64,000 nucleotides of DNA, taken from contig NZ_JAFLDR010000006.1 in NCBI RefSeq assembly GCF_017302275.1, forward strand, positions 1-64,000, read 5' to 3'. This document shows positions 35,073-44,094 of this stretch, piece after piece. The position numbers and the translations under genes were made by a program. How positions within the stretch are numbered: the stretch's first letter is position 1; each line of letters starts with the position of its first letter. Below the pieces are notes generated by a model. It worked only from the letters and a program-made list of their open reading frames with translations, had not been told where the DNA came from and searched no databases. This DNA is from Sulfuritalea sp. (GTDB lineage Bacteria; Pseudomonadota; Gammaproteobacteria; Burkholderiales; Rhodocyclaceae).

Positions 35073-37046
35073 ATGGCAGCATCCCAATCGGGGCTGGCTT
35101 CAGGCCCGCTCGATACGTTTCCCCGTCTGTTGTTGAACCATGCCGCGACGCGCGGTGATCGTCCGGCGACGCGCGAGAAATATCTCGGCATCTGGCAGAC
35201 CTGGAGCTGGAGCCAGGTCGCCGAGGAAGTGCGCGCGATCGCCTGCGGCCTCGCCGAACTCGGCTTCAAGCGCGGTGACAACCTGGCCATAATTGGCGAC
35301 AACCGTCCGCGCCTTTACTGGTCGATGTGCGCAGCACAGATGCTGGGCGGCGTGCCGGTGCCGATGTACCAGGATGCCGTGGCGACCGAAATGGCCTTTG
35401 TCCTGACCGATGGCGCGATCCGCTTTGCCATCGTCGAGGACCAGGAGCAGGTCGACAAGCTGCTGGAGATCCAGGCGCAGTGCCCGGATCTTGCGCACAT
35501 CCTCTATGACGATGCGCGCGGCATGCGCCACTACACCCAGACATCGCTGCAAGGGCTGGACGAAGTCGTCGCCATGGGCAAGATTCACGACAAGAACCAG
35601 CCCGACTTCATCCCCGGCGAAATCGCCAAGGGCCATCCGGACGATGTCGCGGTGATGCTGTACACCTCGGGCACCACGGGCAAGCCGAAGGGCGTCTGCC
35701 AGACCCATGAGACCTTCATCGCCGCGGCGCAAAGCGGTGTCGGCTTCGATCGCCTGACCGACCAGGAGGATATCCTCTCCTACCTACCCATGGCCTGGGT
35801 CGGCGACCACCTGTTTTCCTATGCGCAGGCCATGGTGGCCGGCTTCACCATCAACTGCCCGGAATCCGGCGACACGGTGCTGACCGACCTGCGGGAGATC
35901 GGGCCGACCTACTACTTCGCGCCGCCGCGCGTGTTTGAGAACCTGCTGACCACGGTGATGATCCGCATGGAGGACGCGGGTGCGCTGAAGCGCGGCATGT
36001 TCCATTACTTCATGGCCGTGGCGAAGCGCTGTGGTGCCGACATCCTTGATCGCAAGCCGGGCGTATCGTCCCCGGATCGCCTGCTGTACGCGCTGGGCGA
36101 TCTGCTGGTCTACGGGCCTCTGCGCAATGTGCTCGGCATGAGCCGGATTCGCGTCGCCTACACGGCGGGCGCCGCCATCGGCCCCGACCTGTTCCGTTTC
36201 TACCGTTCGATCGGCGTGAACCTCAAGCAGCTCTATGGCTCGACCGAAACCTGCGCCGCGGTGTGCCTGCAGCCCGATCGCGAGATCAAGTTCGACAGCG
36301 TTGGCAAGCCGGCGCCGGGGGTCGAAGTCAAAATTTCAGACGGCGGCGAGGTGCTGGTGCGCGGCAAGCTGCTGCTCAAGGAATATTACAAGCGTCCCGA
36401 TGCGACGGCCGAGGTAATCGATGCCGAAGGCTGGTTCCACACCGGTGACGCCGGTTTCTTCGACGACGAGGGCCACCTCAAGATCATCGACCGCGCCAAG
36501 GACGTTGGCAAGCTGGCCAAGGGTGCGATATTTGCGCCCAATTACATCGAGAACAAGCTCAAGTTCTTCCCGCACATCAAGGAGGCGGTCTGCTTCGGTC
36601 ACGACCGCGACATGGTCTGCGCCTTCATCAATATCGACATGGGTGCGGTGGGCAACTGGGCCGAGCGTCGCGGTCTGCCGTATTCCGGCTACACTGACCT
36701 GGCCGCGAAGCCTGAGGTGCTCGAACTGATCCGGGAGTGCGTTGAGCAGGTCAATCTGGACCTGTCGCACGACGCAATGGTGGCCGAGACGCAGATCCAC
36801 CGCTTCCTGGTGCTGCACAAGGAGCTTGATCCGGACGATGACGAACTGACTCGCACGCGCAAGGTGCGGCGGGGATTTGTCGCGGAAAAGTATGGAGTCT
36901 TGATTGACGCCCTGTACACCGGCAAGACGTCCCAGTTCATCGAAACCCAGGTCAAGTTCGAGGATGGTCGCACCGGCAAGGTGTCGGCCGATCTGAAGAT
37001 TTGCGAGGTGAAAACTTTTCCCGCCGGCTTGAAGAAAGCGGCCTAG
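35073..37046 (+). CDS. Long-chain-type acyl-CoA synthetase (AMP-forming)
   Basis: About 657 residues. Adenylation motifs are in order: MLYTSGTTGKPKG (P-loop A3), YGSTETCAA (A5), GWFHTGDAGFFDDEG (A7) and a hinge with IDRAKDVGKLAKG. It activates a carboxylic acid to its CoA thioester with ATP. The 'AMP-binding' group near branched-chain-type ABC importers usually acts on fatty, aromatic or isoprenoid acids. ATG 35073 is preceded by GGAGGAGAG; a further upstream in-frame ATG lacks a ribosome site. It heads the cluster with the importer. Confidence 0.88.
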   Translation: MAASQSGLASGPLDTFPRLLLNHAATRGDRPATREKYLGIWQTWSWSQVAEEVRAIACGLAELGFKRGDNLAIIGDNRPRLYWSMCAAQMLGGVPVPMYQDAVATEMAFVLTDGAIRFAIVEDQEQVDKLLEIQAQCPDLAHILYDDARGMRHYTQTSLQGLDEVVAMGKIHDKNQPDFIPGEIAKGHPDDVAVMLYTSGTTGKPKGVCQTHETFIAAAQSGVGFDRLTDQEDILSYLPMAWVGDHLFSYAQAMVAGFTINCPESGDTVLTDLREIGPTYYFAPPRVFENLLTTVMIRMEDAGALKRGMFHYFMAVAKRCGADILDRKPGVSSPDRLLYALGDLLVYGPLRNVLGMSRIRVAYTAGAAIGPDLFRFYRSIGVNLKQLYGSTETCAAVCLQPDREIKFDSVGKPAPGVEVKISDGGEVLVRGKLLLKEYYKRPDATAEVIDAEGWFHTGDAGFFDDEGHLKIIDRAKDVGKLAKGAIFAPNYIENKLKFFPHIKEAVCFGHDRDMVCAFINIDMGAVGNWAERRGLPYSGYTDLAAKPEVLELIRECVEQVNLDLSHDAMVAETQIHRFLVLHKELDPDDDELTRTRKVRRGFVAEKYGVLIDALYTGKTSQFIETQVKFEDGRTGKVSADLKICEVKTFPAGLKKAA

Positions 37047-37076
37047 ACCAGCAGCAGCGGACACGGCGAACGACTT

Positions 37077-38255
37077 ATGACCGACAGGACCCATTCGGAA
37101 CGCATCATTTTCCATGACGCCATCGAGACGATGGAGGTGGATTTCTCGAGCATGACCTTCGCCGACATTGCCCAGGTCGATGCCGTTTACGACGAAATAG
37201 AGCGGCAGCTCACCGCGACGGGGCAGCGCTGGTTTTTCCTGGTGCTCTACACCGATTGCGTGATTGCGCCGGAGGCCTGGGATCGCTTCGCCGCGCGGGG
37301 CAAGAGCGCCAACGTCAATCACGGCCGGGGCAGCGTGCGGGTTGACGCCAAGGCTGAGACGCGGGAGGCGATCCGGGAGCGTGCGGGGAAGGAGTCCTTC
37401 CGCTCGAACATCTACGATACGCGCGATCAGGCTTTGCTGGCGCTGGGGGAGATGCGCAAGCGCCAGCGCGACCTGGCCAAAGGTGCGGATGAAGTATTCC
37501 TGCGCGTCGACAATGTCAGTTTGCGTTTCGGCGGCGTCAAGGCCATCACCGACATCAGCTTCGAAATCAAGCGCGGTGAAATTTCGGCCATCATCGGCCC
37601 GAACGGGGCCGGCAAGAGCTCGATGCTGAATGTCATCAACGGCGTTTACCATCCGCAGGAAGGCACCATCACCTACCTTGGCGAGGTACGCCAGCAGATG
37701 AGTCCGCGTGCGGCCGCTTGCCAGGGAATCGCCCGCACCTTCCAGAACATCGCGCTGTTCAAGGGCATGTCGGTGCTCGACAACATCATGACCGGGCGCA
37801 ATCTGAAGATGAAGGCCAACCTGCTGCAGCAGGCCCTCTGGTTCGGACCGGCGCAGCGCGAGGAGCTGGCGCACCGTGCCAAGGTCGAGGAAATCATCGA
37901 CTTCCTGGAAATCCAGCACATCCGCAAGACCCCCGTCGGCCGCCTGCCCTATGGCCTGCAAAAGCGCGTCGACCTGGCGCGCGCGCTGGCCATGGAACCG
38001 GAACTGCTGCTGCTCGACGAGCCCATGGCCGGCATGAACGTGGAGGAAAAGCAGGACATGTGCCGCTTCATCCTCGACCTCAACGACCAGTTCGGCACCA
38101 CGGTCCTGCTGATCGAGCACGACATGGGCGTGGTGATGGATCTTTCCAACTTCGTCGTGGTGCTCGATTACGGCAAGAAGATCGCCGAAGGCACCCCGGA
38201 CGAAGTCCGTGCCGACCCGAATGTCATCAGCGCCTATCTCGGCGCCAGCCACTGA
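37077..38255 (+). CDS. livG: Branched-chain-type ABC importer ATPase (LivG) with extra N-terminal domain
   Basis: 392 residues, about 130 longer than ordinary LivG. The ABC part starts near 140 (LRVDNVSLRFGGVKAITDIS) with Walker A GPNGAGKSS (~174-182), a signature region LPYGLQKRVDLARAL (an LPYG version of LSGG) and Walker B LLLLDEPMAGMN. The N-terminal ~135 residues (MEVDFSSMTFADIAQVDAVY, QRWFFLVLYTD) look like a separate alpha/beta, possibly SpoIIAA/STAS-like, domain. It energises uptake with LivF, LivH, LivM and LivK encoded next to it. Confidence 0.85.
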   Translation: MTDRTHSERIIFHDAIETMEVDFSSMTFADIAQVDAVYDEIERQLTATGQRWFFLVLYTDCVIAPEAWDRFAARGKSANVNHGRGSVRVDAKAETREAIRERAGKESFRSNIYDTRDQALLALGEMRKRQRDLAKGADEVFLRVDNVSLRFGGVKAITDISFEIKRGEISAIIGPNGAGKSSMLNVINGVYHPQEGTITYLGEVRQQMSPRAAACQGIARTFQNIALFKGMSVLDNIMTGRNLKMKANLLQQALWFGPAQREELAHRAKVEEIIDFLEIQHIRKTPVGRLPYGLQKRVDLARALAMEPELLLLDEPMAGMNVEEKQDMCRFILDLNDQFGTTVLLIEHDMGVVMDLSNFVVVLDYGKKIAEGTPDEVRADPNVISAYLGASH

Positions 38256-38343
38256 CTTTCATGATGCTAACCATCATGAAAATCAGCAGCCATCAAGTTG
38301 CCCCCCACCCCCTGCCCCCGCCCCAGGGCGGGAGACCAAGTCT

Positions 38344-38369
38344 GCTCGCTGCGCTCGATATCACCAGCG
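38344..38369. repeat. Intergenic dispersed repeat, copy 2
   Basis: GCTCGCTGCGCTCGATATCA then CCAGCG, 23 of 26 identical to 482-507. It sits in the 149-bp livG-livH gap behind a C-rich run. Confidence 0.5.
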
Positions 38370-38404
38370 GCACTCGCGGTCGCATCTCAAGTTAAGGACG
38401 AACC

Positions 38405-39334
38405 ATGGCATTTTTCCTGGAAACCCTGCTTGGCGGCCTGATGAGCGGCATGCTTTACTCGCTCGTTGCGCTTGGCTTCGTGCTGATCTTCAAGGCCTCC
38501 GGCGTGTTCAATTTCGCCCAGGGCGCGATGGTGCTGTTCGCCGCGCTGGCGATGGCGCGCTTCTCCGAATGGATTCCGGCCTGGCTGGGCATGGAGAACC
38601 TGTTCGTCGCCAATCTGCTGGCCTTCGTCGTTGCCGTCGCGATCATGTTCGTCGTCGCCTGGCTGATCGAGCGCCTGGCCCTGCGCCATCTGGTCAATCA
38701 GGACGGCGCCACCCTGCTGATGGCCACGCTGGGCATTGCCTATGTGCTGGACGGAATCGGCCAGACCATCTTCGGCAGCGACATCTACAAGATCGATGTC
38801 GGCATGCCCAAGGAACCGGTAATGATGCTGGAAAGCGTCTTCGAGGGCGGCATCCTGATCAACAAGGAAGACTTCATCGCCGCCCTGATCGCGGCGCTGC
38901 TGGTCATTTCGCTGTCGATCTTCTTTCAGAAGACGGCGACCGGCCGGGCGCTGCGCGCGGTGGCCGACGACCACCAGGCGGCGCAGTCGATCGGCATCCC
39001 GCTGGACCGCATCTGGGTCATCGTCTGGTGCGTGGCCGGCATCACGGCACTGGTGGCCGGCATCATCTGGGGCTCCAAGCTGGGCGTCCAGTTCTCGCTG
39101 TCGACCATCGCGCTGCGCGCGCTGCCGGTGGTGATTCTCGGCGGCCTGACCTCGGTGCCGGGCGCCATCATCGGCGGCCTGATCATCGGTGTCGGCGAGA
39201 AGCTTTCCGAGGTCTATCTCGGCCCGTTTGTGGGTGGCGGCATCGAGATCTGGTTTGCCTACATGCTGGCGCTGGTTTTCCTCCTGTTCAGGCCGCAAGG
39301 CCTGTTCGGCGAGAAGATCATCGACCGCGTCTGA
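38405..39334 (+). CDS. livH: Branched-chain-type ABC importer permease
   Basis: 309 residues with about eight transmembrane helices. It opens FLETLLGGLMSGMLYSLVAL and contains VFNFAQGAMVLFAA and RALRAVADDHQAAQSIGIP, the cytoplasmic coupling loop typical of LivH. It forms half of the membrane channel for the importer. A GTTAAGGACGAACC leader precedes the ATG. A 15-bp gap separates it from livM. Confidence 0.92.
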   Translation: MAFFLETLLGGLMSGMLYSLVALGFVLIFKASGVFNFAQGAMVLFAALAMARFSEWIPAWLGMENLFVANLLAFVVAVAIMFVVAWLIERLALRHLVNQDGATLLMATLGIAYVLDGIGQTIFGSDIYKIDVGMPKEPVMMLESVFEGGILINKEDFIAALIAALLVISLSIFFQKTATGRALRAVADDHQAAQSIGIPLDRIWVIVWCVAGITALVAGIIWGSKLGVQFSLSTIALRALPVVILGGLTSVPGAIIGGLIIGVGEKLSEVYLGPFVGGGIEIWFAYMLALVFLLFRPQGLFGEKIIDRV

Positions 39335-39349
39335 TTCGGGGACTGCGCA

Positions 39350-40426
39350 ATGTTCTATAGAGAAAACGGTCAGTTCAAGACCTCGTACAAGGCCGACCAG
39401 CAGGTCTTCGCCATTCCGCAGGATCGCTGGGCGATTTTCGCCCTCGTGGTCTTCGCCTTCGTCGGCGTGCCGATGCTGGTGGACGAGTACATGTTCCGCG
39501 CCATCCTGGTGCCCTTCCTGATTCTGTCGCTGGCCGCCCTGGGCGTAAATATCCTGGTCGGCTACTGTGGCCAGATCACCCTCGGCGCCGGCGCGTCGAT
39601 GGCGGTGGGGGCCTACGCGGCCTACAATTTCCTCATTCGCGTCGATGGCATGCCGGCGCTGGCCGCGATCCTGCTCGGCGGCCTGATGGCCGCCGCCGTG
39701 GGCATCGTGTTCGGGGTGCCTAGCCTGCGCGTGCGCGGGCTTTATCTTGCCGTGGCGACGCTGGCGGCGCAGTTCTTCTGCGACTGGGCATTCCTGCGCA
39801 TCAAGTGGTTTACCAACAATGCCTCGTCCGGGTCGGTGTCGGTCGCCGACATCAGCCTGTTCGGCTGGACCATCAGTTCGCCTACCGACAAGTACCTGTT
39901 CTGCCTCGGCATCCTCGTTGTCTTCAGCGTCATGGCGAAGAACCTGGTGCGCGGCAACATGGGCCGGCAGTGGATGGCGATCCGCGACATGGACGTGGCG
40001 GCAACCGTGATCGGCATCCGCCCGATGTACTCCAAGCTCACCGCCTTCGCCGTCAGTTCGTTTTACCTGGGCGTCGCCGGGGCCCTGTGGGGTTTCGTCA
40101 ACCTCGGTTCCTGGGAGCCGGCGGCGTTTTCGATCGACCGCTCGCTGCAATTGTTGTTCATGGTCATCATCGGCGGCATGGGCGCGATTTCCGGCAGCTT
40201 CTTCGGCGCCGCCTTCATCGTGATCCTGCCGATCTTCCTCAACCAGATGCTGCCGCTGGTGGGTAGCCTGCTGGGGCTGCAGGTTTCGATCGCCCTGGTT
40301 TCCCATGTCGAATTCATCATCTTCGGTTCGCTGATCGTGTTCTTCCTGATCGTCGAGCCGCATGGAATCGCGCGCCTGTGGGCCACGGGTCGCGAAAAAC
40401 TGCGTTTGTGGCCCTTCCCGCACTGA
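39350..40426 (+). CDS. livM: Branched-chain-type ABC importer permease
   Basis: 358 residues with about ten transmembrane helices; the LivM signature GYCGQITLGAGASMAVGAYA is present, as is the coupling loop GRQWMAIRDMDVAATVIGI. It is the second channel subunit. The N-terminal ~25 residues are hydrophilic (MFYRENGQFKTSYKADQQ), an ordinary variation. Confidence 0.92.
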   Translation: MFYRENGQFKTSYKADQQVFAIPQDRWAIFALVVFAFVGVPMLVDEYMFRAILVPFLILSLAALGVNILVGYCGQITLGAGASMAVGAYAAYNFLIRVDGMPALAAILLGGLMAAAVGIVFGVPSLRVRGLYLAVATLAAQFFCDWAFLRIKWFTNNASSGSVSVADISLFGWTISSPTDKYLFCLGILVVFSVMAKNLVRGNMGRQWMAIRDMDVAATVIGIRPMYSKLTAFAVSSFYLGVAGALWGFVNLGSWEPAAFSIDRSLQLLFMVIIGGMGAISGSFFGAAFIVILPIFLNQMLPLVGSLLGLQVSIALVSHVEFIIFGSLIVFFLIVEPHGIARLWATGREKLRLWPFPH

Positions 40427-40497
40427 ACATTGCGGCAGCTTTCCGATCAAAACAGGTTCCGCAGGTGTAGCACCCATATCATCCAAGAGGAGACAAC

Positions 40498-41829
40498 ATG
40501 AAACTACGCAAACTCGCCGTCGCCGCATCGCTCGCCGCGATCGGGCTGTCCGCTGCACTAACTACCCCGGCGTTCGCTGCCGAAGAACAGTTCTTCCCGG
40601 TCCTGGCCTATCGCACCGGCGCCTATGCGCCCAACGGCACGCCCTGGGCCAACGGCTTTGTTGACTACCTGAAGCTGACCAATGCCCGCGGCGGCGTCAA
40701 CGGCGTCAAGATGATCTGGGAAGAGTGCGAAACTGGTTACGCCACCGACCGCGGCGTCGAGTGTTACGAGCGCCTCAAGGGCAAGCACGGCGGCGCCACC
40801 GCGGTACAGCCGCTGTCCACCGGCATCACCTTCGCCCTGACCGAAAAGGCCCCGGTCGACAAGATCCCCGTGATCACCGCCGGCTACGGCCGCAGCGAGT
40901 CGCAGAACGGCGCCGTGTTCGGCTGGAACTTCCCGTTGGTCGGCACATACTGGATGGGCGCCGACGTGCTGGTGCAGCACATCGGCAAGAAGGAAGGCGG
41001 CCTCGACAAGCTCAAGGGCAAGAAGATCGCGCTGGTCTATCACGACAGCCCCTACGGCAAGGAGCCGATCGCCCTGCTGCAGGAACGCGCCAGGATGCAC
41101 GGCTTTGAAGTCTCCCTGCTGCCGGTTGCCCATCCAGGCGTCGAGCAGAAGGCCACCTGGCTGCAGATTCGCCAAAGCAAGCCGGACTATGTCTTCCTCT
41201 GGGGTTGGGGCGTGATGAACTCGACCTCGCTCAAGGAAGCCCAGGCCACCGGCTATCCGCGCGAGAAGATGTACGGTATCTGGTGGGCCGGTGCCGAGCC
41301 GGACGTCAAGGACGTCGGCGACGGCGCCAAGGGCTACAACGCCCTGGCCATGCAGCACGGCGCCGAGCCGGACTCCAAGGTGGTCAAGGAAGTCCTCGAA
41401 AAGCTCCATGCCAAGGGCCAGGGCACCGGTCCCAAGGAAGAAGTCGGCCAGGTGCTTTACATGCGCGGCCTGATTTCCTCGATGCTGCAGGTCGAGGCCG
41501 TGCGCGCGGCGCAGGGTCGTTACGGCAAGGGCAAGCGCATCACCGGCGAGCAAATGCGCTGGGGCCTGGAGAACCTCAACCTCGACCAGAAGGCGCTGGA
41601 CGGAATGGGCCTGGGCGGCGTGATGCGCCCGGTGCAGACCTCCTGCCTCGACCACATGGGCTCGGCCTGGGCGCGCGTGCACACCTGGGACGGCAAGAAG
41701 TGGAACTTCACCTCCGACTGGTACCAAGGTGACGAGAAGGTGTTGCGTCCGATGGTGATGCTGGCTTCGGGCAAGTACGCGGAAGAGAAGAAGATCAAGC
41801 CGCGCACGCCGGAAGACTGCAAGAAGTAA
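40498..41829 (+). CDS. livK: Branched-chain-type ABC importer substrate-binding protein
   Basis: 443 residues with a Sec signal peptide (LAVAASLAAIGLSAALTTPA, cut after AFA). The two-lobed periplasmic fold is visible: YRTGAYAPNGTPWANGFVDY, a ligand-binding loop QPLSTGITFALTEKA, KGKKIALVYHDSPYGKEPIA and a hinge. It is longer than amino-acid LivK proteins, closer to binders found with aromatic- or isoprenoid-acid transport systems. AAGAGGAGACAAC precedes the ATG. The ligand is not readable from sequence. Confidence 0.9.
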   Translation: MKLRKLAVAASLAAIGLSAALTTPAFAAEEQFFPVLAYRTGAYAPNGTPWANGFVDYLKLTNARGGVNGVKMIWEECETGYATDRGVECYERLKGKHGGATAVQPLSTGITFALTEKAPVDKIPVITAGYGRSESQNGAVFGWNFPLVGTYWMGADVLVQHIGKKEGGLDKLKGKKIALVYHDSPYGKEPIALLQERARMHGFEVSLLPVAHPGVEQKATWLQIRQSKPDYVFLWGWGVMNSTSLKEAQATGYPREKMYGIWWAGAEPDVKDVGDGAKGYNALAMQHGAEPDSKVVKEVLEKLHAKGQGTGPKEEVGQVLYMRGLISSMLQVEAVRAAQGRYGKGKRITGEQMRWGLENLNLDQKALDGMGLGGVMRPVQTSCLDHMGSAWARVHTWDGKKWNFTSDWYQGDEKVLRPMVMLASGKYAEEKKIKPRTPEDCKK

Positions 41830-41895
41830 TCAGCCCGACGGCGGGGAGCGGTTTGCCGTTCCCTGCCTTCTGTCTTTCGTTCCCTGAAAGAACAC

Positions 41896-42708
41896 ATGAC
41901 TACAGCCAACATCCTCCTCAACGTCAACAGCATCGAGGTGATCTACAACCACGTGATCCTCGTGCTCAAGGGCGTTTCGCTGTCCGTGCCCGAAGGCAAC
42001 ATCGTCGCCCTGTTGGGCGGCAACGGCGCCGGCAAGACCACGACCCTGCGCGCCGTGAGCAACCTGCTGCATGGCGAACGCGGCGAGGTCACCAAGGGTT
42101 CGATCGAATGCCGCGGCGAGCGCATCGAAGCGCTGACCCCGGCCGACCTGGTCAAGCGCGGCGTGGTGCAGGTCATGGAGGGCCGCCACTGTTTCGGCCA
42201 CCTGACCATCGAGGAAAACCTGATGACCGGCAGCTATACGCGGACCGATGGCAAGGCCGCCGTGGCGCAGACGCTGGAGAAGGTCTACAACTATTTTCCC
42301 CGCCTGAAGACGCGGCGCACCAGCCAGGCGGCCTACACCTCGGGCGGCGAGCAGCAGATGTGCGCCATCGGTCGCGCGTTGATGGCCAACCCGACCATGG
42401 TGTTGCTCGACGAACCTTCGATGGGTCTCGCGCCGCAGATCGTCGATGAGGTGTTCGGCATCGTAAAGGACCTCAACCAGCGCGAGAAGGTGACCTTCCT
42501 GCTGGCCGAGCAGAATACCAACATGGCCCTGCGCTACGCGGACTTCGGCTACATCCTCGAAAACGGGCGCGTGGTGATGGAAGGCGCGGCGTCGGACCTG
42601 GCCAACAACGAGGACGTCAAGGAGTTCTACCTCGGCATTTCCTCGGGCGAGCGCAAGAGCTTCCGCGAGGCGAAGCACTACCGCCGCCGCAAGCGCTGGC
42701 TCGCGTGA
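41896..42708 (+). CDS. livF: Branched-chain-type ABC importer ATPase
   Basis: 270 residues. Walker A is GGNGAGKTT, the signature region is YTSGGEQQMCAIGRALM and Walker B VLLDEPSMGLAP, with the H-loop in LLAEQNTNMAL (glutamine replaces the usual histidine, as is normal for LivF). The C-terminal ~25 residues (KSFREAKHYRRRKRWLA) form a basic extension. A clean terminator follows, ending the importer transcript. Confidence 0.92.
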   Translation: MTTANILLNVNSIEVIYNHVILVLKGVSLSVPEGNIVALLGGNGAGKTTTLRAVSNLLHGERGEVTKGSIECRGERIEALTPADLVKRGVVQVMEGRHCFGHLTIEENLMTGSYTRTDGKAAVAQTLEKVYNYFPRLKTRRTSQAAYTSGGEQQMCAIGRALMANPTMVLLDEPSMGLAPQIVDEVFGIVKDLNQREKVTFLLAEQNTNMALRYADFGYILENGRVVMEGAASDLANNEDVKEFYLGISSGERKSFREAKHYRRRKRWLA

Positions 42709-42744
42709 GTCCCGCGGATCGCGCGGCGCGCTGCGGCGTTGCTC

Positions 42745-42780
42745 AAGGCCTCGTTTAGAGAAACTAAACGTCGGCCTTTT
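42745..42780 (+). terminator. Rho-independent terminator after livF
   Basis: AAGGCC-T-CGTTTAG / CTAAACG-TC-GGCCTTTT: a stem with an AGAA(A) loop and a T-run, 36 bp after the livF stop. Confidence 0.8.
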
Positions 42781-42858
42781 CGCGCCTTGCATCGCTTGGC
42801 GCTCCGCGGTCCTCACCACCCGATTCACCGCCTACAACTTCTGTATCCGGAGCTGTCC

Positions 42859-44094
42859 ATGTCCAAACACCTTGACGCCCTCGAAACCCGCTCAGCCGAC
42901 GAAAGAAATTCGGCGCTGGCGACACGGCTGCCGCAGCAGATTGCGCACGCCAAGGCCAACACAGCGTATTTCGCCGAATCCCTGATGCACATTGACGCGG
43001 CATCGATCAACTCGGTCGAGGCGCTCGCCGCCCTGCCGGTGGTGCGCAAGAGCGACCTGATCGAATTGCAGAAGACGCGGCGTCCGTTCGGCGGGCTGGC
43101 GGCTTCAGGCTGGGGCCAGTTGGGGCGCGTGTTTTCGTCGCCCGGCCCGATCTACGAACCCGAAGGCCGCAGCGCCGATTACTGGCGCACGGCGCGTGCC
43201 CTGTATGCCGCCGGGTTTCGCGCCGGCGACCTGGTGCACAACAGCTTTTCCTATCACATGACGCCGGGCGCCTGGATCCTCGAAGCCGGGGCGCAGGCGC
43301 TTGGTTGCACGGTGTTTCCGGCCGGTGTCGGTCAGACCGAGCAGCAGGTGGCGGCGATGGCCGACCTGCAGCCGAACGGCTATGTCGGCACCCCGTCCTT
43401 CCTGCGCATCCTGCTTGAGAAGGCCGACGAACTCGGCGTCAAGCTGCCTTCGCTGACCAAGGCGCTGGTCTCGGGCGAAGCCTTCCTGCCGCCGGTGCGC
43501 GATGCGCTGCTGGCGCGCGGTATTGCCGGCTACCAGGCCTATGCCACCGCCGAACTCGGCGTCATCGCCTATGAGACCGAGGCGCGACAGGGCCTGGTCG
43601 TCGATGAAGGCGTCATCGTCGAGATCGTCCGTCCCGGCACCGGCGATCCAGTGGCCGAAGGCGAAGTCGGCGAAGTCGTCGTCACCACCTTCAACAGCGA
43701 CTATCCCCTGATCCGCTTCGGCACCGGGGACCTCTCGGCCGTGCTGGCCGGCGCCTCGCCCTGCGGACGGACCAACATGCGCATCAAGGGCTGGATGGGC
43801 CGCGCTGACCAGACCACCAAGATCAAGGGCATGTTCGTGCACCCCGAGCAGGTCGCCGCCGTGGTCAAGCGCCATCCGGAGATCGCCAGGGCGCGGCTGG
43901 TGGTGACCAATCCGGACAGCACCGACCAGATGACCCTGAATTGCGAAGTCGCGGCGCCGGGCGCCGACCTGGAAAAGGCCATCGCCGAGAGCGTGCGCGA
44001 CATCACCAAGCTGCGCGCCGAGGTCAAGCTGGTCGCGGCGGGCAGCCTGGCCAACGACGGCAAGGTGATCGAGGACGAACGCAAGTATGACTGA
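42859..44094 (+). CDS. Phenylacetate-CoA-ligase-like adenylate-forming enzyme
   Basis: 411 residues, the size and fold of PaaK-type ligases: RVFSSPGPIYEPEG stands where the glycine/serine-rich phosphate loop lies, NSFSYHMTPGAW, VGTPSFLRILLEKA, then YATAELGVIAYETE and FGTGDLSAVL, with the C-terminal KGMFVHPEQVAAVVKRHPE. It activates an aromatic or other carboxylic acid as CoA ester. Near its N-terminus residues NSALATRL are encoded by a dispersed-repeat copy. It overlaps the racemase gene by 8 bp, so the two are coupled. Confidence 0.85.
   Translation: MSKHLDALETRSADERNSALATRLPQQIAHAKANTAYFAESLMHIDAASINSVEALAALPVVRKSDLIELQKTRRPFGGLAASGWGQLGRVFSSPGPIYEPEGRSADYWRTARALYAAGFRAGDLVHNSFSYHMTPGAWILEAGAQALGCTVFPAGVGQTEQQVAAMADLQPNGYVGTPSFLRILLEKADELGVKLPSLTKALVSGEAFLPPVRDALLARGIAGYQAYATAELGVIAYETEARQGLVVDEGVIVEIVRPGTGDPVAEGEVGEVVVTTFNSDYPLIRFGTGDLSAVLAGASPCGRTNMRIKGWMGRADQTTKIKGMFVHPEQVAAVVKRHPEIARARLVVTNPDSTDQMTLNCEVAAPGADLEKAIAESVRDITKLRAEVKLVAAGSLANDGKVIEDERKYD
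42906..42928 (-). repeat. Dispersed repeat, short form, inside the ligase gene
   Basis: AAATTCGGCGCTGGCGACAC then GGC. It is read in frame as N-S-A-L-A-T-R, in the variable N-terminal part of the protein. Confidence 0.6.

Noticed and set aside
37055..37072. CAGCAGCGGACACGGCGAAC between the acyl-CoA synthetase and livG looks like half a repeat copy
   Set aside because: Only the ACACGGC end matches and the CGGCGCTGG core is absent.
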